64,000 bases of DNA from Verrucomicrobiaceae bacterium (GTDB taxonomy: Bacteria; Verrucomicrobiota; Verrucomicrobiia; Verrucomicrobiales; Verrucomicrobiaceae). The DNA is taken from the NCBI GenBank assembly GCA_019694165.1, contig JAIBCL010000007.1, positions 248,001 through 312,000 on the forward strand. The letters run 5' to 3'. The notes beneath the pieces were generated by a model. The model searched no databases and was not told the origin of the DNA. It saw nothing but the letters and a program-made list of their open reading frames with translations. Both the position numbers and the translations under genes were made by a program. This document shows, in pieces, positions 8,583 through 16,459 of this stretch; position 1 is the stretch's first letter; the number at the start of each line of letters is the position of its first letter.

Positions 8583-9803
8583 TTACTGATCACTCACCTC
8601 GCACGCCAGTGCATGACGGTGTGCCAGCACCTCTCCGGCGAAGTAAAGCGAACCGGTGATCAGCCTCCGCTCCGGAAACCTTTCAGCGATCGCGAGCGCT
8701 CCGGCGATTGCCGTCGCTTCGTGCACTTCCGCACCCGGATCGATTTGCACGAGCTTCCCGTGCACCGACGCCGTCGGCACGGCGCGATGGGAACGGAAGC
8801 CGGTGAGTATCCAGCGCTTCGCGATGGGCCGCAGTTCCTGCAGCACCGCGGAGGTGTCCTTGCCCGTCGATGAGCCGAGAATGATCGTCGCCTTCTCGCC
8901 GCCGAATTGCTGCCGCCATGCAGCGACGAGCACTCTGGCGGCGTGCCCGTTGTGCGCGCCGTCGAGGATCGTGCGCTCGTCGAGCCGCTGAAAGCGCGCG
9001 GGCCACTCCGTCTTCCGCAGTCCTTCCCGTATCACGGCATCCGTGAAATCGAAACCGGCCGCACGCAACGCAGCCACGGCGACCGCTGCATTCCATCCTT
9101 GATGCCCGCCGACGAGTCCGAGCGGACACGGCAGCGGAGCATCCACCACCGTGAGCGCACTGCCGAGCCCGGCGGCCACGCGCCGGATGACCTCCATCGC
9201 CTCCGGCTCCTGCGGCGCGCTCACGACGGGCACGCCCGGCTTGATGATGCCGGCTTTCTCCCCCGCAATCGCGGCGAGCGTGTGGCCGAGCGATTGCATG
9301 TGATCGAAGCCGATCGGCGTGATGACCGACACCGCGGGCGTCAGCGCATTCGTCGCGTCGAGCCGGCCGCCCATGCCCGTCTCGAGAATCACCCAGGACA
9401 GTCCGCGCTTCCGATACCAGTCCATCGCGATGCCGAGCGCGATCTCGAAGAAGGTCGGATGCGGATCCCAGTCGAGCGTGAGTTCGCGGATCATCGTGAT
9501 GCCGGCGCACAGCTCCGCCGGGGAGATGAGCCGTTCCGCATCGCGAATGCGCTCGCGGAACTCGATGAGATGCGGCGAGGTGAAGAGGCCGGCATTGACG
9601 CCCGCCTCCTTCAGCATCGCGTGCATGAAGGAGCACGTCGAACCTTTGCCATTCGTCCCCGCGACATGAATGATCCGCTGTCCGCCCGGCGGCACATTGA
9701 GCGCCGCCAGCAGCTTCCACATGTTTTCCAGCCCCAGCTTCATGCCGTAGAGCTGAGTGCCATAGAGCCAGTCGAGAGCGTCTTTTTCGTGTTGGAGCCG
9801 CAT
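8583..9803 (-). CDS. folC: Bifunctional folylpolyglutamate / dihydrofolate synthase
   Basis: Adds glutamate to dihydropteroate and to reduced folates in the cytoplasm, using ATP. 406 aa, the usual length. The Mur-ligase-type P-loop HVAGTNGKGSTCSFMHAML is at about residues 46-64, followed by FTSPHLIEFRERI and LETGMGGRLDATN, all standard FolC motifs; the C-terminal ligase domain carries DGAHNGHAA. The start at 9803 gives MRLQHEKDALDWLYG, matching the family N-terminus. It is the first gene of the minus-strand run that continues into the glycan block, probably a genomic rather than a functional link. Confidence 0.96.
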   Translation of the reverse strand: MRLQHEKDALDWLYGTQLYGMKLGLENMWKLLAALNVPPGGQRIIHVAGTNGKGSTCSFMHAMLKEAGVNAGLFTSPHLIEFRERIRDAERLISPAELCAGITMIRELTLDWDPHPTFFEIALGIAMDWYRKRGLSWVILETGMGGRLDATNALTPAVSVITPIGFDHMQSLGHTLAAIAGEKAGIIKPGVPVVSAPQEPEAMEVIRRVAAGLGSALTVVDAPLPCPLGLVGGHQGWNAAVAVAALRAAGFDFTDAVIREGLRKTEWPARFQRLDERTILDGAHNGHAARVLVAAWRQQFGGEKATIILGSSTGKDTSAVLQELRPIAKRWILTGFRSHRAVPTASVHGKLVQIDPGAEVHEATAIAGALAIAERFPERRLITGSLYFAGEVLAHRHALACEVSDQ

Positions 9804-9887
9804 GGTGGTGAATCCGCGGCGTCAGGCTAGGCGGCGGAGGCCTTTCGTCACGCCCGGGTTTGCCATTGCGGTCGATGCGCGGCGGCG

Positions 9888-10058
9888 TCACTCACGCGGC
9901 AGGACTCTCGACTCCTCCGGCGCTTCTTCGACGCCGGGCAGGCGCAGCATCTCCGCCTCCTCAGTCACCGTCCGGGCCCGCCACCACCGCACGGCCCAGC
10001 CCACGAGCAGCAGGAGAAGGATGACGGCGATGAGCCTCGTGGTGCGGTCGGCTGGCAC
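9888..10058 (-). CDS. Possible small single-helix membrane protein
   Basis: A frame ending at 9888 encodes a short basic segment, one strong membrane helix (LIAVILLLLLVGWAVRWW) and an acidic tail ending EEAPEESRVLPRE. A GTG at 10058 would give about 56 aa; the frame extends further upstream but that part is not protein-like. It fills most of the gap between folC and xseB. The positive-hydrophobic-acidic layout is that of a real small membrane protein, but no family is recognised and the start is uncertain. Confidence 0.42.
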   Translation of the reverse strand: MPADRTTRLIAVILLLLLVGWAVRWWRARTVTEEAEMLRLPGVEEAPEESRVLPRE

Positions 10059-10200
10059 GGGTGCGAACAAGCACCGGCACGCCGGCGCGGCAAGGGACGA
10101 TTGCAGGCGCCGCGTGCCGCGCCTTCGCGCCGGTATTCGCGCTTGCCATCCATCCCGCCGTTTGAATAGTGCGCGCCCGGCGCGAGCCGGAACTCCGAAA

Positions 10201-10557
10201 ATGAGCGATGCGCGACACAAGGAGGACGAACCGTCCTTTGAGCAGGCCATGGAACGGCTCGACGAGATCGTGGCCTCCATGGAAGGCGAGCGCATGTCGC
10301 TCGAAGACATGGTGCGCAGCTACGAGGACGGTGTGCGCCTCCTGCGCGTGTGCCGCGGGCGCATCGATTCGGCGAAACGACGCGTGGAGATGATCACCAC
10401 CGATCTCGATGGCGGCAAGGCGGTGCTCACCCCCTTCGAATCCACCGCCGCGGCCGAGACGCCCGCCGCGGCCGCAGCCGCCGACGAAGGCGAATCCAAA
10501 TCCAAGGCCCGCCGCAGCAAGACTGATCCCAAGCCCGATGACATCCGACTCTTTTAA
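10201..10557 (+). CDS. xseB: Exodeoxyribonuclease VII small subunit
   Basis: Small subunit of the nuclease that degrades single-stranded DNA together with XseA. 118 aa: the conserved helical region covers residues about 10-70 (SFEQAMERLDEIVASME, LEDMVRSYEDGVRLL), longer than the usual ~80 aa because of an Ala/Lys-rich C-terminal tail. The ATG at 10201 is the start that gives the family N-terminus. The last 20 bp overlap the start of dxs in another frame, so the two are probably co-translated; xseB beside dxs is a common bacterial arrangement. xseA is not in the window. Confidence 0.93.
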   Translation: MSDARHKEDEPSFEQAMERLDEIVASMEGERMSLEDMVRSYEDGVRLLRVCRGRIDSAKRRVEMITTDLDGGKAVLTPFESTAAAETPAAAAAADEGESKSKARRSKTDPKPDDIRLF

Positions 10558-12457
10558 GCCCGCGCTCACGGACGCCCTCCCGCCGATCAAATCGCCCGCC
10601 GATCTCAAGGCCCTGTCTCTGGATCAACTGCCCGCGCTCGCGGAGAAAATCCGCCGCGAGCTGATCTCCACCCTCGCGGAAACGGGCGGCCACCTCGGGC
10701 CGAACCTCGGCGTGGTCGAGCTGAGCATCGCGATGCATCGCGTGTTTGACACGCCGAAGGACAAGTTTGTCTTCGACGTGGCGCATCAGGCCTACGTCCA
10801 CAAGATGCTCACGGGCCGCTGGGACAAGATCCACACCATCCGCCAGTACGAGGGCCTCAACGGCTTCTGCCTGCGCTCGGAGAGCGAGCACGACTGCTAC
10901 GGCGCGGGCCACGCCGGCACCGCGATGTCGGCGGCGCTCGGTTTCGCGGTGGGGCGCGACCTGAACGGCACGGATGACAATGTCGTCGTCATCGCCGGCG
11001 ACGCCGCCTTCACCTGCGGCCCCACGTTTGAAGCGCTGAACAACGTCGCGGCGCAGACCAGGAAGTTCATCGTCGTGCTCAACGACAATGAGTGGTCCAT
11101 CGACAAGAACGTGGGCGCCATCGCCAAGTACTTCAACGCCATCGCCACGAACCCGGCCTACGCATCGCTGCATCAGAAGGCGGCGGCGTTTGTGGAGAAG
11201 GTCGCGGGCAAGGCGGCGCGTCACATCGCGGGAAAGGTCGAGGAGAGCGCCAAGGGCCTCGTGCTCGCCGCCTCAAAGCAGCCCGCGCCCACCTCGAGCG
11301 TGATCTTCGAGGAGTTCGGCTTCCGCTACTACGGCCCCATCGACGGCCACGACATCCCGCTGCTCATCAAGACCTTTGAGTTTCTCAAGAAGCAGCCCGA
11401 GCCCGTGCTGCTGCACATCATCACGGAGAAGGGCCGCGGCTACCGGCCCGCGCTCGAGGACCCGGGCAAGTTCCACGGCCTCGGCAAGTACAACATCGAG
11501 ACCGGCGAGACGCAGGCCACCGCCACGCCTACGTATTCGCAAATCTTCGCGCGCAGCGTCACCGACTTCGCGAAGGAAGACCAGAAGATCGTCGCCATCA
11601 CCGCCGCCATGCCCGGCGGCACCGGCCTGTCGGTTTTCAAAAAGGAAATCCCCGGGCGCTACTACGACGTGGGCATCGCCGAGGAGCACGCCGCTCTCTT
11701 CGCCTGCGGCCTCGCCGCGCAGGGCCTGCGCCCGTTCCTGACGATCTACTCCACCTTCATGCAGCGCGCCTATGACATGATCATTCATGACATGGCCATC
11801 CAGAATCTGCCCGTGCGCCTCTGCATGGACCGCGGCGGCCTCTCCGGCGATGACGGCCCCACTCACCACGGCCTCTTCGACATCGCCTATCTCCGCGCCG
11901 TGCCCGGCCTCGTCCACATGCAGGCCAGGGACGAAGACGAGTTCGTGGACATGCTCTGGACGATGGCGAACTACGACAAGGGACCGATCGCCATCCGCTA
12001 CCCGCGTGGCAGCGGCACCGGCGCGAAGCCGAAGGACAAGCCCGTGCTGCTCGAGATCGGCAAAGCGGAGGTCGTCGCCGACGGCAGCGATGTCACGCTC
12101 ATCGGCCTCGGCTCCATGTTCGAGATGGCCGAGGCGACGAAGAAACTCCTCGAAGCCCGGGGCCTCTCCGTCGCGCTCGTCAATCCCCGCTGGATCAAGC
12201 CGCTGGACATCGCCGTGATCGAGCAGTTCGCGCGCAAGACAAAAGTCATCTGCACATTCGAAGACCACATCCTGCGCAACGGCTTCGGCTGCGCCGTGAT
12301 GGAGCACCTCGGCGAAGCCCGCATCGCCACACCCGTCGTCCGCATCGGGTGGCCGGATGAATTCATCGAGCACGGTAACGTCCCCGCCCTGCGCGAGAAG
12401 CACGGCCTCACAGCGCAGAACGCCGCGGCCAAGGTGCTCAAGGCACTGGCCGAATAG
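10538..12457 (+). CDS. dxs: 1-deoxy-D-xylulose-5-phosphate synthase
   Basis: First enzyme of the MEP isoprenoid pathway: condenses pyruvate and glyceraldehyde 3-phosphate with thiamine diphosphate. 639 aa from the ATG at 10538. N-terminal TPP domain with GAGHAGTAMSAALGFAVG, the Mg/TPP site GDAAFT...NDNEWSI, then YYGPIDGHD; pyrimidine-binding domain with AAMPGGTGL, YYDVGIAEEHAA and DRGGLSGDDGPTHHG; C-terminal transketolase domain with FEDHILRNGFG. The TPP motif reads GDAAFTCG rather than the usual GDGAxTxG, a small departure. Translation is probably coupled to xseB through the 20-bp overlap. Confidence 0.96.
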   Translation: MTSDSFKPALTDALPPIKSPADLKALSLDQLPALAEKIRRELISTLAETGGHLGPNLGVVELSIAMHRVFDTPKDKFVFDVAHQAYVHKMLTGRWDKIHTIRQYEGLNGFCLRSESEHDCYGAGHAGTAMSAALGFAVGRDLNGTDDNVVVIAGDAAFTCGPTFEALNNVAAQTRKFIVVLNDNEWSIDKNVGAIAKYFNAIATNPAYASLHQKAAAFVEKVAGKAARHIAGKVEESAKGLVLAASKQPAPTSSVIFEEFGFRYYGPIDGHDIPLLIKTFEFLKKQPEPVLLHIITEKGRGYRPALEDPGKFHGLGKYNIETGETQATATPTYSQIFARSVTDFAKEDQKIVAITAAMPGGTGLSVFKKEIPGRYYDVGIAEEHAALFACGLAAQGLRPFLTIYSTFMQRAYDMIIHDMAIQNLPVRLCMDRGGLSGDDGPTHHGLFDIAYLRAVPGLVHMQARDEDEFVDMLWTMANYDKGPIAIRYPRGSGTGAKPKDKPVLLEIGKAEVVADGSDVTLIGLGSMFEMAEATKKLLEARGLSVALVNPRWIKPLDIAVIEQFARKTKVICTFEDHILRNGFGCAVMEHLGEARIATPVVRIGWPDEFIEHGNVPALREKHGLTAQNAAAKVLKALAE

Positions 12458-12486
12458 AAGGCTCCCGCGCCCTGCTGGACGAGTTT

Positions 12487-13995
12487 GTGCTGGCAGCATT
12501 CGCGAATGCTTTGGTAAGATCGGCCGGCGTGGCACTGAGGGCTTACATCATCGCGCTCACATTTTTCGGCATCGGCTGTGTCATCGGGCTGCCGGTGGGT
12601 GCAGTGCTCCGGCGGACGGCACCCGAGGTGTCGGACTCGTCCGACAAGTCCGGCCGCATCAAGCCGGCTGGTGCCACCGGAAAAAAGCCGGCTGCTGCGG
12701 CCACCAATGCCGAGAACCCTCTGGCCGCGCAGCTCCGTGCAATCCTGGAAAATGAAAGGTCCCTCGGCGCTGGTGGAGAGATGACCGGCTTCGACGGGCG
12801 CGCGGCCGAGCTTCTTCGCGGCCTGGGCACCGAGGCACTGCGCGCGGATGCCATCGAACTGGCACAGTCGAAGAAGAGCGACACGCCCGAAGAAGTGTTG
12901 CGCACCATCTTCATGGAGTGGGCGCGACGCGAGCCAGGCGCGGCGTGGGATGCGGCGCTGAAGGCCATCCCGAATTCCCGCTCGAGCGCGCTGGCCGCGA
13001 ACGCGCTGGCCGGCTGCCTGCTTGCCACGAGCGCCACGGATTACTTGGCGGCGCTCAAGCGTCTCGACGGCATCGCGGATGAAAGCGTGCGCGGCGTGAC
13101 GAAGGAGAAACTCGAGAGGAATGCCACGCGCTTCGTGCAGCCCGAGCCGCTCGCGCGCCGGCTGGCCGCCATGCCGGAGAGCGAGCGTCCGAAGGGATTG
13201 CTCAAAGACACGATGATGACCTGGGGCCAGCGGCATCTGCACGCGGCGCTCGATTTCACGAAGTCGCTGCCGCAGGAGGATCGTGAGCAGTTGATGCCGA
13301 TGTTCTGCCAGGTGCTCGCAGTCGTCGATGAAGCGGAGGCCGAGCGACAAGCCGCCTCCATTCAGGATCCCAAACACTCCGCAGCGGCTTGGTCGGGCAT
13401 TTTTTCGATCTATAACGAATTCAATCCCGACCTCGCCATCGACTTGCTTCAAAGGCTGCCCGTGGAGCAGATGGACGCGAGCTTCTTCGCGGACATCAGA
13501 AGCGGCTTCCACCTGCCCGCCGAGGTCGTGGCAGGCATTGCCGCGCGGCTCACGGGAAAGAGCCGCGAGAACTTTCTGTCATCAGCTTTTCAAGGCTCGT
13601 ATCTCATCAATGACAAGGCGCTGCAGACGATGCTGAACGCCATCGAACTGCAGCCCGAAGATGGGAAGTGCATCAACGCCGTGGTGGGCCGCCTCATTCG
13701 GACATCGCCGGACACCGCGCTCGCCTGGGCCGACTCGCTGCCGGAGAGTCCGCTGCGCGATCATGTGATGGCCGAGGCCAGCGAGCGGGTGCGCGAGACG
13801 GATCGCGAGAAGTCGCTCACGATGTCCGGCTCAATCCAGGACGACACGCTGCGCTTGAAGGCGCTGCGCTCAAACATCGAGTCGTGGCTGCAAAACGACC
13901 GCGTCGCCGCAGTCGCGTGGCTGAAGTCCGCCAGATCAAACGTGATGCCGCCGGAGGAGCGCGACCGGTGGCTGCATCTCTCGGGAGTCAGATGA
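12487..13995 (+). CDS. Membrane-anchored helical-repeat protein A, unknown function
   Basis: Not a named family I can identify. The frame opens at GTG 12487 (502 aa); GTG 12529 (488 aa) is the more natural start because it directly precedes a signal/anchor helix (LRAYIIALTFFGIGCVIGL). The rest is periplasmic, made of helical-hairpin units of about 35-45 residues with a recurring pattern of W-A, P, A-A-x-x-W/F and L-P followed by R-x-x-x-x-x-A (for example near FMEWARREPGAAWDAAL, LLQRLPVEQMDASFF, DTALAWADSLPESPLRD). This TPR/Sel1-like architecture is common in Verrucomicrobiota secreted proteins. A palindrome GTCGGAC-TC-GTCCGAC lies in the linker just after the anchor (12630-12645). The stop overlaps the start of the next gene as ATGA, so the two are a coupled pair. 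Confidence 0.82.
   Translation: MLAAFANALVRSAGVALRAYIIALTFFGIGCVIGLPVGAVLRRTAPEVSDSSDKSGRIKPAGATGKKPAAAATNAENPLAAQLRAILENERSLGAGGEMTGFDGRAAELLRGLGTEALRADAIELAQSKKSDTPEEVLRTIFMEWARREPGAAWDAALKAIPNSRSSALAANALAGCLLATSATDYLAALKRLDGIADESVRGVTKEKLERNATRFVQPEPLARRLAAMPESERPKGLLKDTMMTWGQRHLHAALDFTKSLPQEDREQLMPMFCQVLAVVDEAEAERQAASIQDPKHSAAAWSGIFSIYNEFNPDLAIDLLQRLPVEQMDASFFADIRSGFHLPAEVVAGIAARLTGKSRENFLSSAFQGSYLINDKALQTMLNAIELQPEDGKCINAVVGRLIRTSPDTALAWADSLPESPLRDHVMAEASERVRETDREKSLTMSGSIQDDTLRLKALRSNIESWLQNDRVAAVAWLKSARSNVMPPEERDRWLHLSGVR
12630..12645. repeat. GTCGGAC-N2-GTCCGAC palindrome inside protein A
   Basis: A perfect 7-2-7 inverted repeat, followed by AAGTCCGG, lies in the low-complexity linker of the repeat protein (peptide VSDSSDKSG). 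The same 14 specified bases occur at 56649-56664 inside the RND pump gene, and a shorter version at 59459-59470. Repetition in unrelated contexts suggests a dispersed word, not a gene-specific site. Confidence 0.6.
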
Positions 13996-15512
13996 CGACG
14001 ACACGACAACAGGGAGCATGGCTCATCTGCTTCCTCGCCGGCATCTGGCTCGGCATGAGAGCGGGCGGCGCGAACGACACTGACGCTACACGCGATGACG
14101 AGAGGCAGGCGCGTTTTTCCGGCGCCACTCCTCGCGCGGGTGAATCCGCAAAGTCCACCACGCAGACCAATGCTGCGAGTGCGGCAAAGACCGCGAACAG
14201 CAAAGCGCCGGATGCGATCTCTGGCATCCCGCCCGCGAAGCAGCTCACGCTCGACGATCTGCGCCGCCTGCTGGACGCGAATCTCTACGAAGCGGATCTA
14301 AGGCAATGGATGCATGATCTCGAACTGTTGCCAAAGTCGCTCGCGGCAGCCGACCTGCCCGCTGCCGCGGCGATGATCTGGAGTGCGAAGCATCGCTTCC
14401 CGTCGATGATGGCCCTCGTGAGCATTCTCGATCGCTGGGCGGAGAGCGATCCAAAGGCGGTGCTCGGCTGGCTGCACACGCTGAAGGGCGACGAGAAGAT
14501 CGTAAAGACGATCCGCCATTGCGTGCTGCACACCATCGGCAAAAAGCACCCGGCCCTGCTCTGGCAGGAGGTCGGCCCGACGCAGGAATGGCAGAGCGAG
14601 GACTGGATCGCCGGCGGACTCATCGGGCAGTACTTCGTGGGCGATCCGGCGCGTTTGCAGCAGTTCCTCGAGGCAACCACTGATTCGTCCGCACGCTACT
14701 TTGCGCTCAACATCATCGCGCGCGAGATGGCGAAGAAAGATCCCGTCGGTGCCATCGCCTGGGCAAAAGCGCAGCCGCACAATCAAGCGGCAGATGAAGC
14801 GCTCGCCAGCCTCTACCGAACGCTCGCGGAAAAGAATCCCACGGCCGCCATCTCGGCGGTGGCTGAAAGCAGCGGCACCCTTTCGCGCCTCGAACGCGAG
14901 CGCATCATCGAAGGCCTCGCCGAGAATCATCCGGCTCGGTTGCGGGATTTCATTGCTGCCGGTGGATTGCAGTCGGCCACGATGCGTGAGGCCGGCTTGG
15001 TCGGCTCCTATTTGAAAAAATCGCAGCGCGATTTCGTCGCCCTCGCATCCGAGATTCCCGCCGGCCAGACGCGCGATGCCTTCCTCAGTTCGCTTTCATT
15101 CCAGCTCTCGCAGCAGGGCGATGCCGAAGGCGCATGGCTGGCGCTGAAGGACATCCCGCCCAGCCTCGAGCGCCGAAGCGCCATGTGGTCCTACGCCGAA
15201 GGCCGCACCACGGGCAAAAACATCGCCGAAATGACCGGCTGGCTAGGCACCCTGCCCACGGGAAGCGATCGCGACTCTGCCATCGCCGGCTTTGCCCGCA
15301 GCGCGAGCAAGTCGCAGCCGCAAATCGCCTGCGAGTGGTCCTCTGCCATCGCTGACAGGGTGTATCGCGGCGAAATCGTCGAAGAACGCTTCGACGCCTG
15401 GCACCGCGACGATGCGAAAGCATCCGAGGCGTGGCTGAACAAAACGACATCGCTTTCCGCTGAGGACAAGGCGCGGCTGATGGCGAGGTCGGCCGGGCGA
15501 TCAACTCCCTGA
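13992..15512 (+). CDS. Secreted helical-repeat protein B, unknown function
   Basis: Companion of the preceding gene. 506 aa from the ATG at 13992, which shares ATGA with the upstream stop; the frame is open to 13668 but that part overlaps gene A. An uncleaved anchor or signal helix (GAWLICFLAGIWLGM) is followed by about 70 polar residues rich in Ala/Thr/Lys, then helical units with the W-A...D-P...A-x-x-W pattern (RWAESDPKAVLGWL, MAKKDPVGAIAWAKAQP, and degenerate copies to the end). Same architecture as its neighbour, so the pair probably arose by tandem duplication. Periplasmic scaffold or peptidoglycan-associated roles are possible; nothing proves one. Confidence 0.82.
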   Translation: MTTTRQQGAWLICFLAGIWLGMRAGGANDTDATRDDERQARFSGATPRAGESAKSTTQTNAASAAKTANSKAPDAISGIPPAKQLTLDDLRRLLDANLYEADLRQWMHDLELLPKSLAAADLPAAAAMIWSAKHRFPSMMALVSILDRWAESDPKAVLGWLHTLKGDEKIVKTIRHCVLHTIGKKHPALLWQEVGPTQEWQSEDWIAGGLIGQYFVGDPARLQQFLEATTDSSARYFALNIIAREMAKKDPVGAIAWAKAQPHNQAADEALASLYRTLAEKNPTAAISAVAESSGTLSRLERERIIEGLAENHPARLRDFIAAGGLQSATMREAGLVGSYLKKSQRDFVALASEIPAGQTRDAFLSSLSFQLSQQGDAEGAWLALKDIPPSLERRSAMWSYAEGRTTGKNIAEMTGWLGTLPTGSDRDSAIAGFARSASKSQPQIACEWSSAIADRVYRGEIVEERFDAWHRDDAKASEAWLNKTTSLSAEDKARLMARSAGRSTP

Positions 15513-15531
15513 AGGCTGCGGGTAGCAGCCT
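15513..15531 (+). terminator. Stem-loop just after protein B (weak terminator candidate)
   Basis: AGGCTGC-GGGTA-GCAGCCT forms a 7-bp stem immediately after the TGA of the repeat-protein pair. No T-run follows, so it may end transcription poorly or only stabilise the 3' end. Confidence 0.4.
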
Positions 15532-15679
15532 CCCAACTCAGAGCGAGAATTAAACACCGCTGCCATGGCGCACACCACAAGCCAAAGACCGCTTCATCGC
15601 GCGGTCACCATCACAGGATGGAGCCGCGGCTGACCCAGCCACCGTCGGATGCGCGGCATCCCATCGCCACGTTGTGGTC

Positions 15680-16369
15680 TCAACCTTCTTCACCGAGCCA
15701 GCGCACGGCGTAGTGAATGAGTTCCGTGCCGTTCCTCAGCCCGAGCTTCTGGCGGATGTTCCCGCGGTGAGTGTCCACCGTCTTGATGCTCAGGTGCAGC
15801 GTGTCGGCGATGTCGTGGCTGTCCTTGCCCTGGCCGATGAGGCGCAGCACCTCGAACTCGCGGCTCGTGAGCTTTCCGATGGTCGCTGCCTCACCCTCTT
15901 GCTGATGCGGGCGCGAGATGGAGTCGAGAATCTCGGCGGCCATCTTTTCGCTGACCGCGACCTTGCCGGAGAGCACGCGCTGGATGGCGACGAGCATGCC
16001 GGCCGGGCCTTCCTGCTTCATCACATAACCGCGGCCGCCGGCACGCAGCACGCGCTCCGCATACACGCTCTCGTCATGCATCGAGATCACAAGCACGGGC
16101 AGCGCGGGATCGAAGGCGTGAAGATCTTGCAGCAGTTCGAGACCGCTTTTCCCCGGAAGGCTGATGTCGGTGATCACAAGATCGGGCTTCTCGCGGCGGA
16201 TGGCGTCGAACGCCTGTGAAGCCGCGCTCGCCTCGCCGCACACTGTCAGGCCGCGGTCGCTCTCGATCACGCGCCGCAAGCCGTCGCGGAAGACGGGATG
16301 ATCGTCCACAATGAAGACCCTCTTTCTCGACGGCTCCGGGGCTGGTTTCTTGTCGGCTTTGCTGGGCAT
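15680..16369 (-). CDS. NarL/FixJ-family two-component response regulator
   Basis: Cytoplasmic transcription factor activated by phosphorylation. 229 aa from the ATG at 16369; the frame to 16450 adds an unlikely N-terminus. The receiver domain covers about 15-135, with DD at 22-23, the phospho-acceptor D68 in VITDISLPGKSGLELL, the switch Ser in VLVISMH and the conserved Lys in YVMKQEG. The LuxR-type helix-turn-helix near the C-terminus is LTSREFEVLRLIGQGK...IKTVDTHRGNIRQKLGL. No sensor kinase gene is adjacent, so it is an orphan regulator. It ends a minus-strand run downstream of pbpC with 90 bp between them; a link to envelope stress is only a guess. Confidence 0.94.
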   Translation of the reverse strand: MPSKADKKPAPEPSRKRVFIVDDHPVFRDGLRRVIESDRGLTVCGEASAASQAFDAIRREKPDLVITDISLPGKSGLELLQDLHAFDPALPVLVISMHDESVYAERVLRAGGRGYVMKQEGPAGMLVAIQRVLSGKVAVSEKMAAEILDSISRPHQQEGEAATIGKLTSREFEVLRLIGQGKDSHDIADTLHLSIKTVDTHRGNIRQKLGLRNGTELIHYAVRWLGEEG

Positions 16370-16459
16370 GGCTGTGTCCTCCGGTGGATGGTTTTCTCGG
16401 GATGTCGGCTGCGGAAGCTCCAACCGTGCCGCGCGTCCGTCATCGCGCAACTCCTGGTC

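Noticed and set aside
12495..12510. 16-bp perfect palindrome AGCATTCGCGAATGCT before the repeat-protein gene
   Set aside because: About one such palindrome is expected by chance in 64 kb, it has no spacer or second site, and it may lie within the coding region if the start is at 12487.
15588..15607. GACCGC / GCGGTC stem in the gap before the response regulator
   Set aside because: Only 6 bp of stem with no promoter or T-run; of the size expected by chance in GC-rich DNA.
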